NCBI RefSeq assembly: GCF_000177215.2
Contig: NZ_CM001369.1
Span: 33,865 to 97,864, forward strand
Source of the DNA: Solidesulfovibrio carbinoliphilus subsp. oakridgensis
GTDB taxonomy: Bacteria > Desulfobacterota > Desulfovibrionia > Desulfovibrionales > Desulfovibrionaceae
Direction: 5' to 3'
Length of the DNA: 64,000 nt
Shown: in pieces, positions 51,663 through 59,432 of the stretch
Layout of the letters: every line of letters begins with the position of its first letter
Numbering within the stretch: the stretch's first letter is position 1
The notes under the pieces: model-generated
Database searches by the model: none
Told to the model about the DNA's origin: nothing
Seen by the model: only the letters and a program-made list of their open reading frames with translations
Program-made: the position numbers and the translations under genes

Positions 51663-54029
51663 TCACTGGCCGGGCCGGCCGGCCGGGGAGCGTTCCCAGA
51701 TCGTCTCCAGCGCCTTTTCCAGGTCCCGGGCCAGCCGCCGGCCGTCCAGGAGCGGCGAGCGCCGCATGGTCTCGCGCAGGCTGTGCCGTATGGCCCGGAG
51801 CGCGGCCGGGTCCGAGGCGAGGGCCACCGCCTTACCTATGTAGTCGGCCTTGTCCGTGGCGGCCCAGGCCGTGGCGTCGAGGGACGACAGGACGCTCAGG
51901 CCCACCCGGCTGTGGTGCTGTTCCCCGATCAGCGTCACCACCGGCACGCCCATCCACAGGGCTTCGCAGGTGGTGGTGGTGCCGTGGTAGGGGAAGGTGT
52001 CCAGGGCGATGTCGATGGTGCCGTACTGGGAGAGGTGCTCCTGGCGCGTGGGCGAGCCCGGGAGCAGGGCCAGGCGGTCCATGGGCAGGCCGGCCCTGGC
52101 GCAGCGTTCGGCCAGGGCGGCCCGGCAGCCGGGGTCGCTTAAGGCGATGTCCTTTATCCGCAACGTGGCCCGGGGCAGGGCGGCCAGAATCTCTTTCCAC
52201 AAGGCCAGCGTCGTGTCGGACAGCTTGGCCAGCTTGTTGAACGAACCGAAGGTGACGGCGCCCGTGCCGCCCATCGGCGGCTCGGCCACGTCCGGGGCGC
52301 CGGCCGGCGGGCAGTAGCACAGGAACGGGGCGGGCAGGTATTCCAGGCGCTCGGTATAGGCCTCTTGCGTTTGGCCGGGCGGGTCGGCCAGTTCGTCGGT
52401 CAGGCGCACGTCCATGTGGCGCAGGCCGGTGGTGGCCGGATAGCCGAGGTAGGTCACCTGGACCGGGGCCGGGCGTTGGGCGAAAAGCGGCAGCCGGTTG
52501 CCGGAGGTGTGGCCGCCGAGGTCGATCAGGATGTCGATGCCGTCCTCCCGGACGCATGCGGCCGCCTGGGCGTCGGACAGGGCGGCGATGTCGCGCCACT
52601 GGTCGGCCAGGGACTTAAGCCGTTCGGTCATGTCGTCGTTGCCGGGGAAGGCGTGGTAGGCGTGGACCTGGAACCGCTCCCGGTCGTGGTGGCGCCACAG
52701 CTCCTGCAGGAAATAGGCGACGGAGTGGCGTTTGAAGTCCGAGGAGACGTAGCCGATGCGGAGCTTTCCGTCCCTCGACCGCCGGGCCGGGGCGGCGGCC
52801 GGCTTCTCGAAACGCTCTCCGAACGAGAAGTGCAGCCGGGTCAGCTCCTCCTGGCCGAGGGTGTCGCAGTGGAGCGCCGTCAGCAGGATGTTGCTCAAGG
52901 TGTGGGGATTGTCCGGGCCGAGCGCGTCGGCCGTTTGGAGCGCGGCCAGCGCTTCGGTCGGCCGGCCCAGGATGTTTTGCACCACGCCCAGGTTGCCGTG
53001 CACGTCCGGCCGGTGCGCATCGAGGCCCAGGCACTGCCGGTAGAGGGCTTCGGCCGCGCCGAAGCGGCCGTTCTCCTGGGCCAGGACGCCGAGGTTGTAG
53101 ACGGCCGTGGCAAAGCCGGGATGGATGGCCAGGGCCCGGCGGTAGCACAGTTCGGCGGTCACGGCGTCGCCCCGGGCCCGGTGCACGTTGCCGAGGTTCA
53201 GGCAGGCGTCGGGCAGGGGCGCGCCGGTCAAGACGGCCCGTTCCCCCTCGACCCAGGCCTCCTCGATCCGGCCGAGCCGCAGCAGCGCGGCGCAGAGCTG
53301 GGTGCGGGGCCACGGGTTTTGCGGCGCAAGGTGCGCGGCCTGGCGCAGCCAGGCCACGGCCGCCTCGGTCTCGCCGGCCTCGTAGCAGTACCGGCCGAGC
53401 GTGGCCCGCACCGCGTCGTCTTGCGGAAAGCGGGCCGCCGCCGCCTCGGCCACGGCCCGGGCCTCGTCCCGGCGGGCCAGGGCCCACAGCGCCTCGGCTC
53501 TTTTGAGGGCCACCCGGCCGTCGCGCTGTTCCCCGGCCGGGCAGTCGTCCAGCACGGCCAGGGCCTGCCCGGCCTGCCCCTGTTCCAGAAGGATCTGGGC
53601 CAGGGAGACCGTGGCAAAGGGCTGGCCGGGCGCGGCGGCCAGGGCGCGCCGGTAGGCCTCGGCCGCCTCGTCGCGCCGGCCGGCCTGATGGCGGGCCGTG
53701 CCCAGGGCGAGCAGCATGGGCACGTGGCCGGGCTGGCGCGTGAGCACGCGCGTGGCGTCCTTGGCGGCCTCGTCGCACCGGCCCAGGGCGAGGAGGCTTT
53801 GCACCCGGCCTTCCCAGGCTTCGAGCAGCCCTTTCTCCAGGGCGACCGCCTTGGAAAAGGCTCCCTCGGCCGGCCCCGGCTGGCGCAGGGCCTCGTGGAC
53901 GCGGCCGGCGGCCAGCCAGGCCCGGGCATCGCGCGGGTTTTGGGCCACCAGCGCCTTGGCCGCGGCGGCGGCCTGGGGAAAAAGTCCCTGTTGCAACAGG
54001 GCGTAGACCGGTTGGTATTTGTTCTTCAT
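51663..54029 (-). CDS. TPR-containing O-GlcNAc transferase, SPINDLY family
   Basis: 788 residues. About ten tetratricopeptide repeats fill residues 1-390 (for example AEAYRRALAAAPGQPFA). The catalytic GT41 region (about 410-780) has LRIGYVSSDFKRHSV, DILIDLGGHTSGNRL, VTYLGYPATTG, FGSFNKLAKL and DTFPYHGTTTTCEALWMGVPVV (in parts). It would add GlcNAc or a related sugar to Ser/Thr of protein targets in the cytoplasm. Divergent from the S-layer-like gene, which is a natural target. The ATG MKNKYQPVY is chosen as TPRs begin there. Confidence 0.9.
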   Translation of the reverse strand: MKNKYQPVYALLQQGLFPQAAAAAKALVAQNPRDARAWLAAGRVHEALRQPGPAEGAFSKAVALEKGLLEAWEGRVQSLLALGRCDEAAKDATRVLTRQPGHVPMLLALGTARHQAGRRDEAAEAYRRALAAAPGQPFATVSLAQILLEQGQAGQALAVLDDCPAGEQRDGRVALKRAEALWALARRDEARAVAEAAAARFPQDDAVRATLGRYCYEAGETEAAVAWLRQAAHLAPQNPWPRTQLCAALLRLGRIEEAWVEGERAVLTGAPLPDACLNLGNVHRARGDAVTAELCYRRALAIHPGFATAVYNLGVLAQENGRFGAAEALYRQCLGLDAHRPDVHGNLGVVQNILGRPTEALAALQTADALGPDNPHTLSNILLTALHCDTLGQEELTRLHFSFGERFEKPAAAPARRSRDGKLRIGYVSSDFKRHSVAYFLQELWRHHDRERFQVHAYHAFPGNDDMTERLKSLADQWRDIAALSDAQAAACVREDGIDILIDLGGHTSGNRLPLFAQRPAPVQVTYLGYPATTGLRHMDVRLTDELADPPGQTQEAYTERLEYLPAPFLCYCPPAGAPDVAEPPMGGTGAVTFGSFNKLAKLSDTTLALWKEILAALPRATLRIKDIALSDPGCRAALAERCARAGLPMDRLALLPGSPTRQEHLSQYGTIDIALDTFPYHGTTTTCEALWMGVPVVTLIGEQHHSRVGLSVLSSLDATAWAATDKADYIGKAVALASDPAALRAIRHSLRETMRRSPLLDGRRLARDLEKALETIWERSPAGRPGQ

Positions 54030-54854
54030 GGCGGATGGTGTGGCCGCGAGGCGGGTTGCAAGGATGCGCGGCCCGGGGAAGGCGTGGGCCGCGTGTGCAG
54101 CCCATGCCACAAAACCCGGGGATGGAGAACCGGCAAATGCCCGGCCCGCCTGGGCCGGATTTTGCAACCCCGCCGCAACCCGCGTGGTTGCCGGGTTTTG
54201 CCCGGGCCGGCTCTTTTTTCTGCCGCAATGCCGACCGTTGCAGTCGTATTCCATCAAAACAAACAATTTCAACATGTTGTCATGAATTCTTGCCAGCAGT
54301 CCGGGCCCCCGGCCGGGGGGGCGGGCCGGAATCCCCGAGGGCCTATGGAAATTTTTGTTGACGAAAGGCCGTGTGTTGTTGCTAAGCAATAGGACGCACT
54401 CTTGGTCTGCGCCCGGGGAGGCTGGGCAGGGACCTTTTATACTTGCCAAAACGGTTGTCCCGGTGTAATTTTTTGTATGGATTTTTGCTGAAAACAGGGA
54501 CAGTGTCCTCCTGGCTTCCGGTTGCGGGCCGTTTCGGCCGGCGCGTCGGGGGTGCTGGAAGCCGGGAATCAAGCTTGGTCGCGGCATAACGACAGAGCGA
54601 AAACCAGAGTCGAATGCATTACGTAAATTTTCTTCCCAATGGCTTGGCATACATTCCGTGCCGCCCCGGTCAAGGACCGGGCGGGCGGTTTGCCGCGCCC
54701 TGGGGAGGTTTGCAATTTCAGTCGAGCCTCGTTTCCGATGACGCTTTGGGGGAGCAACCAAGGGGGCTTTGGACGAATCGGCTGAAACCGTCAATTTTGA
54801 TGGGTGGCCCTGTGTCAGTCGAGTGTATCGATTCAACTTCGAGGAGGACTTCTC
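54030..54854. other. Long divergent intergenic region before the S-layer-like gene
   Basis: 825 bp without a supported gene. It holds the leftward promoter of the O-GlcNAc transferase near 54230-54290 (TTGAAA present) and the strong candidate promoter at 54443. It also carries a 375-base 5' leader for the S-layer-like gene, with a CCCGGTC-AAG-GACCGGG hairpin at 54665-54681. Confidence 0.6.
54443..54471 (+). promoter_or_regulatory. Candidate promoter of the S-layer-like gene
   Basis: TTGCCA (54443-54448), 17-bp spacer, TAATTT (54466-54471). Transcription would begin near 54478, giving an unusually long leader. The gene itself has a strong GAGGAGG at 54841-54847. Confidence 0.5.
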
Positions 54855-57236
54855 ATGGCTAGCAGTTGGTTTGACGATTCCTATTACCTGTCCGCCAAAG
54901 CGGCGTACAACAATGCCCACGCCATTAACGGCCTCACCACCTGGACCGTCACCAGCGTCCAGGCGTCCCTGAACGCCGCCGGCATGACCGCCGAGCAGCA
55001 CTATTCGCAGTACGGCTGGACCGAAGGTCTGAGCCCCAACGCCTATTACGTCGAAAGCCAGTACGTCACCTCCAAGGTGGCCGCGCTGAACGCCGCTGCC
55101 GTCAACGGCAAGACCGACTGGACCTCTGCCGATTTCTACGCCTCCCTGAACGGCGCCAACCCGTTCATGCACTACGTGCAGTACGGCGCCTACGAGGACG
55201 GCGTCGAGCCCAGCACCGGTTTTGACGACGACACCTACTATGCCGACAAGGCCATCTACAACAACGCCAATGCCGTCGGCGGCATCACCACCTGGACCGC
55301 TGATACCGTGAAGGCCGCCTTCCAGGCCAACGGCCTGACGCCCATCGGTCACTACGAGTTGTACGGCGCGACCGAGGCCTTTTACACTCCGACCCCGAAT
55401 CCCGTGACTGGGCAGACCTTTACGCTGACGACTGGTGTGGATATCATGACTGGTGCCAGCGCGGGCAATAACGTGTTCAACGGAGTTGTCGATACTGCTG
55501 CGAACGGCGGCACGTTGACCCCGGGTGACACTTTGAGCGGCGGAAGCAGTCTTAATAATACGGCAAACTTTGTCATTACGACTGCTGGAAAATGGACGGC
55601 CGCTGCTACTCTTGACGGCATTCAAACCATCAATTTCCGCAACACTGTTGCGGGCGGCGATACCCTCGATACATCCAATATCACGGGTGCAACGGCATTT
55701 TATACTTCAAGCTCGATTGGCGACTTGAAGCTTGATAGCATTCAGTCGGATGCCACCTTGGGTGTTAAAAACACAACCAAAACTCTTACGGCCAACTTCA
55801 AGGATGGTACGGTCACGGCTGGCGAAACCGTTTCCCTTGATTTGAGTGCTGCTGGAACGAAAGTTGGATCTACAATAACGCGTTCTAAAATTACTGTCGG
55901 TCACGATGCCGCCGCTGGCACTGCGACAGACCTCACCCTTGGCATTAATGCTACTAATGCCAACTACATCACGTATGATGATGGGGCCAACTCCACGGGC
56001 ACATTCAAGACCTTGACGGTGACGGGCCAAGGCTCTGTGGATATTGCTCCGAACGGCACGGAATTTGACAACCTCACGTCCGTGAATGCTTCGAAGAATA
56101 CTGGCGGATTGACTATCGGTCTTGGCGCTAATGCCAAGGACCTCACAATCGTTGGCGGATCGGGGAATGATTCCTTCGATCTGACTGGTGGCACGTTTAA
56201 CGGAACTGATTCTGTGGATGGTGGCACCGGGACAGATACCTTGTCGATCAAGCTCGGTGATGCCGCTGCCTTTACCAAAGCAGCCCCCGTGACCAGCATT
56301 GAAACGCTGGGTCTGAAGTTGGGTGGTGCGCTTGCAGCAAATACGGCGGTGAATGCCAGTTACTTTGGTATTTCGAACATAAAAATCCTCGATGCCTTTA
56401 CTGGGGCCGGTGCCGGCATGGATACGCTGACTCTCAACAATCTGACGGATGGTACGAACGTAACGTTTGACGCGTCGTCCGCTGCGGCAGGCACAATTGT
56501 TGTAGACGTTACAGGAGCGGTTGCCGGCACTTCCAATTCGGCGACACTGACCTTTGGCAAGGGTGTGGACTACAACACCAGTGCTGTAAATGTTTCTGCT
56601 ACCGGTGTTGAGACAGTGACTCTGGCCACCAGCACGACCGCTGGTGCGGGTGCAGAGTTGAGTGCCCTTACTGACGCCGCGCTGACCACGTTGAACATTA
56701 CAGGATCTGATGGTATTACGGTTGCTACAGCATTCGGTGCATCCAATGCTGTCACGACTGTCAATGCTTCTGGCGTCGTCAAAGATTCCACCGGAACTGT
56801 TGGTGGTGTTTCGATTACCATGACTGGTAATACGAAAGCTGTGACTTTCACTGGTGGCCAGGGAGCCGACACTTACGTCGCTTCGGCCAAGGGTGATACT
56901 GTCACGGGCGGAGAGGGTGCTGATATCATCACGCTTGCTGCTGGTAATGACATCCTGGTTTACAATGCCGCAAATGAATCTACCGCGACAGCAAAAGACG
57001 TCGTGGGTTCCTTCGTTACGACGGCAGATGTCATTCAATTCAACTCGTCTCTCCTCGTGGGAACTGCAAGCTGGAATGGTGCCGCAGCGTTCACAGCGAC
57101 CGGCCACACGCAATTGAATATGTCCGGAGCTGACCTGCAGATCGACTACAATGGTGACACTGTCATCGACTCCGTGATCACTTTGACAGGTGTAACCTCC
57201 GCAACGTTTGGTTCTTCGAACTTTACGTTTGCCTAG
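54855..57236 (+). CDS. S-layer-like/RTX-type secreted surface protein
   Basis: 793 residues, no signal peptide, acidic, Thr/Ala/Gly-rich and almost cysteine-free. Three N-terminal repeats of about 57 residues (each with a YY/Y..K and HYxxYG pattern, e.g. HYSQYGWTEG, HYVQYGAYEDG, HYELYGATEA) are followed by a long beta-rich region. An RTX-like calcium-binding stretch (GGQGADTY, GGEGADIITLAAGNDIL) lies near residues 670-710. It is probably exported by type I secretion and forms a surface layer, as RsaA does. Strong RBS; the ATG MASSWFDD lies 7 bp after it. Codon use changes sharply near 55400. No secretion genes are nearby. Confidence 0.85.
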   Translation: MASSWFDDSYYLSAKAAYNNAHAINGLTTWTVTSVQASLNAAGMTAEQHYSQYGWTEGLSPNAYYVESQYVTSKVAALNAAAVNGKTDWTSADFYASLNGANPFMHYVQYGAYEDGVEPSTGFDDDTYYADKAIYNNANAVGGITTWTADTVKAAFQANGLTPIGHYELYGATEAFYTPTPNPVTGQTFTLTTGVDIMTGASAGNNVFNGVVDTAANGGTLTPGDTLSGGSSLNNTANFVITTAGKWTAAATLDGIQTINFRNTVAGGDTLDTSNITGATAFYTSSSIGDLKLDSIQSDATLGVKNTTKTLTANFKDGTVTAGETVSLDLSAAGTKVGSTITRSKITVGHDAAAGTATDLTLGINATNANYITYDDGANSTGTFKTLTVTGQGSVDIAPNGTEFDNLTSVNASKNTGGLTIGLGANAKDLTIVGGSGNDSFDLTGGTFNGTDSVDGGTGTDTLSIKLGDAAAFTKAAPVTSIETLGLKLGGALAANTAVNASYFGISNIKILDAFTGAGAGMDTLTLNNLTDGTNVTFDASSAAAGTIVVDVTGAVAGTSNSATLTFGKGVDYNTSAVNVSATGVETVTLATSTTAGAGAELSALTDAALTTLNITGSDGITVATAFGASNAVTTVNASGVVKDSTGTVGGVSITMTGNTKAVTFTGGQGADTYVASAKGDTVTGGEGADIITLAAGNDILVYNAANESTATAKDVVGSFVTTADVIQFNSSLLVGTASWNGAAAFTATGHTQLNMSGADLQIDYNGDTVIDSVITLTGVTSATFGSSNFTFA

Positions 57237-57250
57237 GTAAGACACTGGTA

Positions 57251-57282
57251 AAAAGGCCGCTCCTTCGGGGGCGGCCTTTTTT
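57251..57282 (+). terminator. Intrinsic terminator after the S-layer-like gene
   Basis: AAAAGGCCGC, a 10-base loop region (TCCTTCGGGG) and GCGGCCTTTT followed by TT: a 10-bp stem with T run, 14 bp after the stop. Also reads as an A-rich start for the opposite strand. Confidence 0.92.
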
Positions 57283-57424
57283 ATGGATGGTGATAACGAT
57301 AAATTGTCTGTAAGCAGTAGTATCTATAAGTTCTCAAAAAGATTATTTTGAATACAATAACGACATATCCCTCTGGGGATTACTTTTTCATATAAGACAA
57401 ACATTTTTTAATCAGGAGATCCTG

Positions 57425-58960
57425 ATGCAAGACTGGACCGCTGGCTATGTGGCTGATATTGGTTATACTTACGGCTATTATACGGAACTGAACCCCTTAC
57501 GGGTAAAATTGGCGTTTCTGAACGCCGGTCTACGATTTCCGGAAACAGGGACGGCTTGTGAGTTGGGCTTCGGTCAGGGGCTGAGCGTCAATATCCACGC
57601 GACAGCCGCCGTCACGCAGTGGCACGGCACGGACTTCAATCCTTCCCAAGCCGGGTTTGCCCGGGAATTGGCGACGGCCTCCGGCGGCGGGGCCAGACTC
57701 TATGACGACGCCTTTGCCGATTTCGCCACGAAACCCGATCTGCCCGACTTCGACTTCATCGGCGTGCACGGCATCTGGAGCTGGATTTCCGACGCCAACC
57801 GGGCGGTCATCGTGGACTTCGTGCGCCGCAAGCTCAAGGTCGGCGGGGTGCTCTACATCAGCTACAACACCCTGCCCGGCTGGGCGGCCTTCGCGCCCAT
57901 GCGTCACCTCATGACCGAGCACGCCACCATGATGGGTTGCCAGGGCCAGGGCATCGTTCCCCGCATCGAGGGAGCCCTGGACTTTTGCGACAAGCTGCTG
58001 GCCGTGGAGCCGCTCTTCGCCAAGGCCAACCCGCAGATTGGCGAGCGCTTCAAGAAGCTCGCCGAACAGAACCGCCACTATCTGGCCCACGAGTATTTCA
58101 ACCGCGACTGGGAGCCCATGCACTTCCGGACCATGGCCGAGTGGCTCTCGCCGGCCAAGCTCGACTACGCCTGCTCGGCCCACTACCTGGACCACGTCGA
58201 CGCCCTGAACCTGACGGCCGCCCAGCAGGCCTTTTTGCAAGGCATCCCGGACCGGCTCTTTCGCGAATCCGTGCGCGACTTCATGGTCAACCAGCAGTTC
58301 CGCCGCGACTACTGGGTCAAGGGCGCACGGCGATTGAACGCGCTTGAACAGGCGGAAACGCTGCGCCAGCAACGCGTGGTACTGTTGACCCACCGGGCCG
58401 ACGTCTCCCTTAAGGTTGCCGGGGCCTTGGGCGAAGCAAGCTTGAACGAGACGATCTATGCGCCGATCCTCGACGCCCTGGCCGACCACAAACCTAAAAC
58501 CATCGGGCAGATCGAACAGGCCGTCGCCGGCAAGGACCTGAATTTCGCGCAATTGATGCAGGCCGTCATGGTCCTCGCCGGTTCGGGCCAGATCGCGGCG
58601 GCCCAGGACGAGGCCACGATCGGCAAGGCCAGAAAACAGACCGACAAGCTCAACGCCCACCTGATGCAGAAATCCCGGGGAAGCACCGACGTCAGCTATC
58701 TGGCCAGCCCCGTGACCGGCGGTGGGACAGGCGTCAATCGCTTCAAGCAACTGTTCCTGCTGGCCAAGGCCAGCGGCAGGAAGACGCCAGAGGACTGGGC
58801 CGGCACCGTCTGGCAGCTCCTTTCCGCCCATAACCAGCGGCTCATCAAGGACGGCGCCACCCTGGAGTCCCCGGAGGACAATCTCGCGGAATTGACCGCC
58901 CAGGCCAGGGAATTCGCCGCAAAAGAGCTTCCCATCCTCCACGCCCTCGGCATAGCCTGA
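57425..58960 (+). CDS. Class I SAM methyltransferase, protein-methyltransferase-like (MethyTransf_Reg type)
   Basis: 511 residues. YTYGYYTELNPLRVKLAFLNAG opens the domain, and ACELGFGQGLSVNIHA near residue 44 is the SAM-binding motif. GVHGIWSWISDANR and VGGVLYISYNTLPGWAAFAPMRHL follow, and residues from about 280 form the helical regulatory part. This layout is that of large protein-lysine methyltransferases of surface proteins. Located just after the S-layer-like gene with AGGAG upstream, it may methylate that protein. Function is inferred from position. Confidence 0.85.
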   Translation: MQDWTAGYVADIGYTYGYYTELNPLRVKLAFLNAGLRFPETGTACELGFGQGLSVNIHATAAVTQWHGTDFNPSQAGFARELATASGGGARLYDDAFADFATKPDLPDFDFIGVHGIWSWISDANRAVIVDFVRRKLKVGGVLYISYNTLPGWAAFAPMRHLMTEHATMMGCQGQGIVPRIEGALDFCDKLLAVEPLFAKANPQIGERFKKLAEQNRHYLAHEYFNRDWEPMHFRTMAEWLSPAKLDYACSAHYLDHVDALNLTAAQQAFLQGIPDRLFRESVRDFMVNQQFRRDYWVKGARRLNALEQAETLRQQRVVLLTHRADVSLKVAGALGEASLNETIYAPILDALADHKPKTIGQIEQAVAGKDLNFAQLMQAVMVLAGSGQIAAAQDEATIGKARKQTDKLNAHLMQKSRGSTDVSYLASPVTGGGTGVNRFKQLFLLAKASGRKTPEDWAGTVWQLLSAHNQRLIKDGATLESPEDNLAELTAQAREFAAKELPILHALGIA

Positions 58961-59014
58961 GCCCCTGCCGTCGCGCCACGGACGACGGAACGTTCCAACG
59001 GAGGCAATGACGCC

Positions 59015-59401
59015 ATGCGAAGACTGCACATCCTGTTCTTGTCGGTCGGGCTCCTGGTCGCGGCCATGACCCCGCCCGGGGCCCTGGCCGCGGACATCGT
59101 CGGCCAGTACACCCTGGACGGCGCCAATCCCGGCGGCCAGGGCCGGTACGCCGGCACGGCCCTGGTCCAGAAAAAGGGCGACACCTATGTCGTCGGCTGG
59201 AAGATCGGCAACCAGGAACTGGCCGGCACCGGCATCCTCGAAGGCAATTCCTTTGCCGTGGTCTACATCCCCCGCGACGCCAAGGGCGCCCCGGGCCTGG
59301 TGCTCTACACCCTCCTGCCGGGCGGCATGCTGACCGGCAAATTCACCAACCTGGGCGGCACAACCCTCGGCACCGAAACCTGGACGCCGGCGTCCAAGTG
59401 A
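59015..59401 (+). CDS. Small secreted protein
   Basis: 128 residues. A signal peptide (about 1-25, LHILFLSVGLLVAAM then ALAA) precedes a beta-rich domain with QYTLDGANPGGQGRYAGTALV and TYVVGWKIGNQELAGTGI. No cysteines. I do not recognise the family; such short beta domains bind ligands or sit in the outer envelope. CGGAGGCAATG is upstream. Confidence 0.78.
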   Translation: MRRLHILFLSVGLLVAAMTPPGALAADIVGQYTLDGANPGGQGRYAGTALVQKKGDTYVVGWKIGNQELAGTGILEGNSFAVVYIPRDAKGAPGLVLYTLLPGGMLTGKFTNLGGTTLGTETWTPASK

Positions 59402-59432
59402 GGCCGTCTCGCCCCAAGCCCCCCCGGCGGGC

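Noticed and set aside
54614..54862. 82-residue plus-strand frame in the S-layer leader
   Set aside because: It overlaps the real start, has no family likeness and no good ribosome site.
54030..55625. Upstream extension of the O-GlcNAc transferase frame by about 530 residues, crossing the intergenic region and the S-layer-like gene
   Set aside because: The TPR domain begins at the ATG at 54029. The extension lies opposite the S-layer-like gene and its leader.
55707..57245. 512-codon minus-strand frame opposite the S-layer-like gene
   Set aside because: Ser/Arg/Cys-rich with no motifs; an artefact of codon bias in the real gene, which has an RBS, RTX repeats and a terminator.
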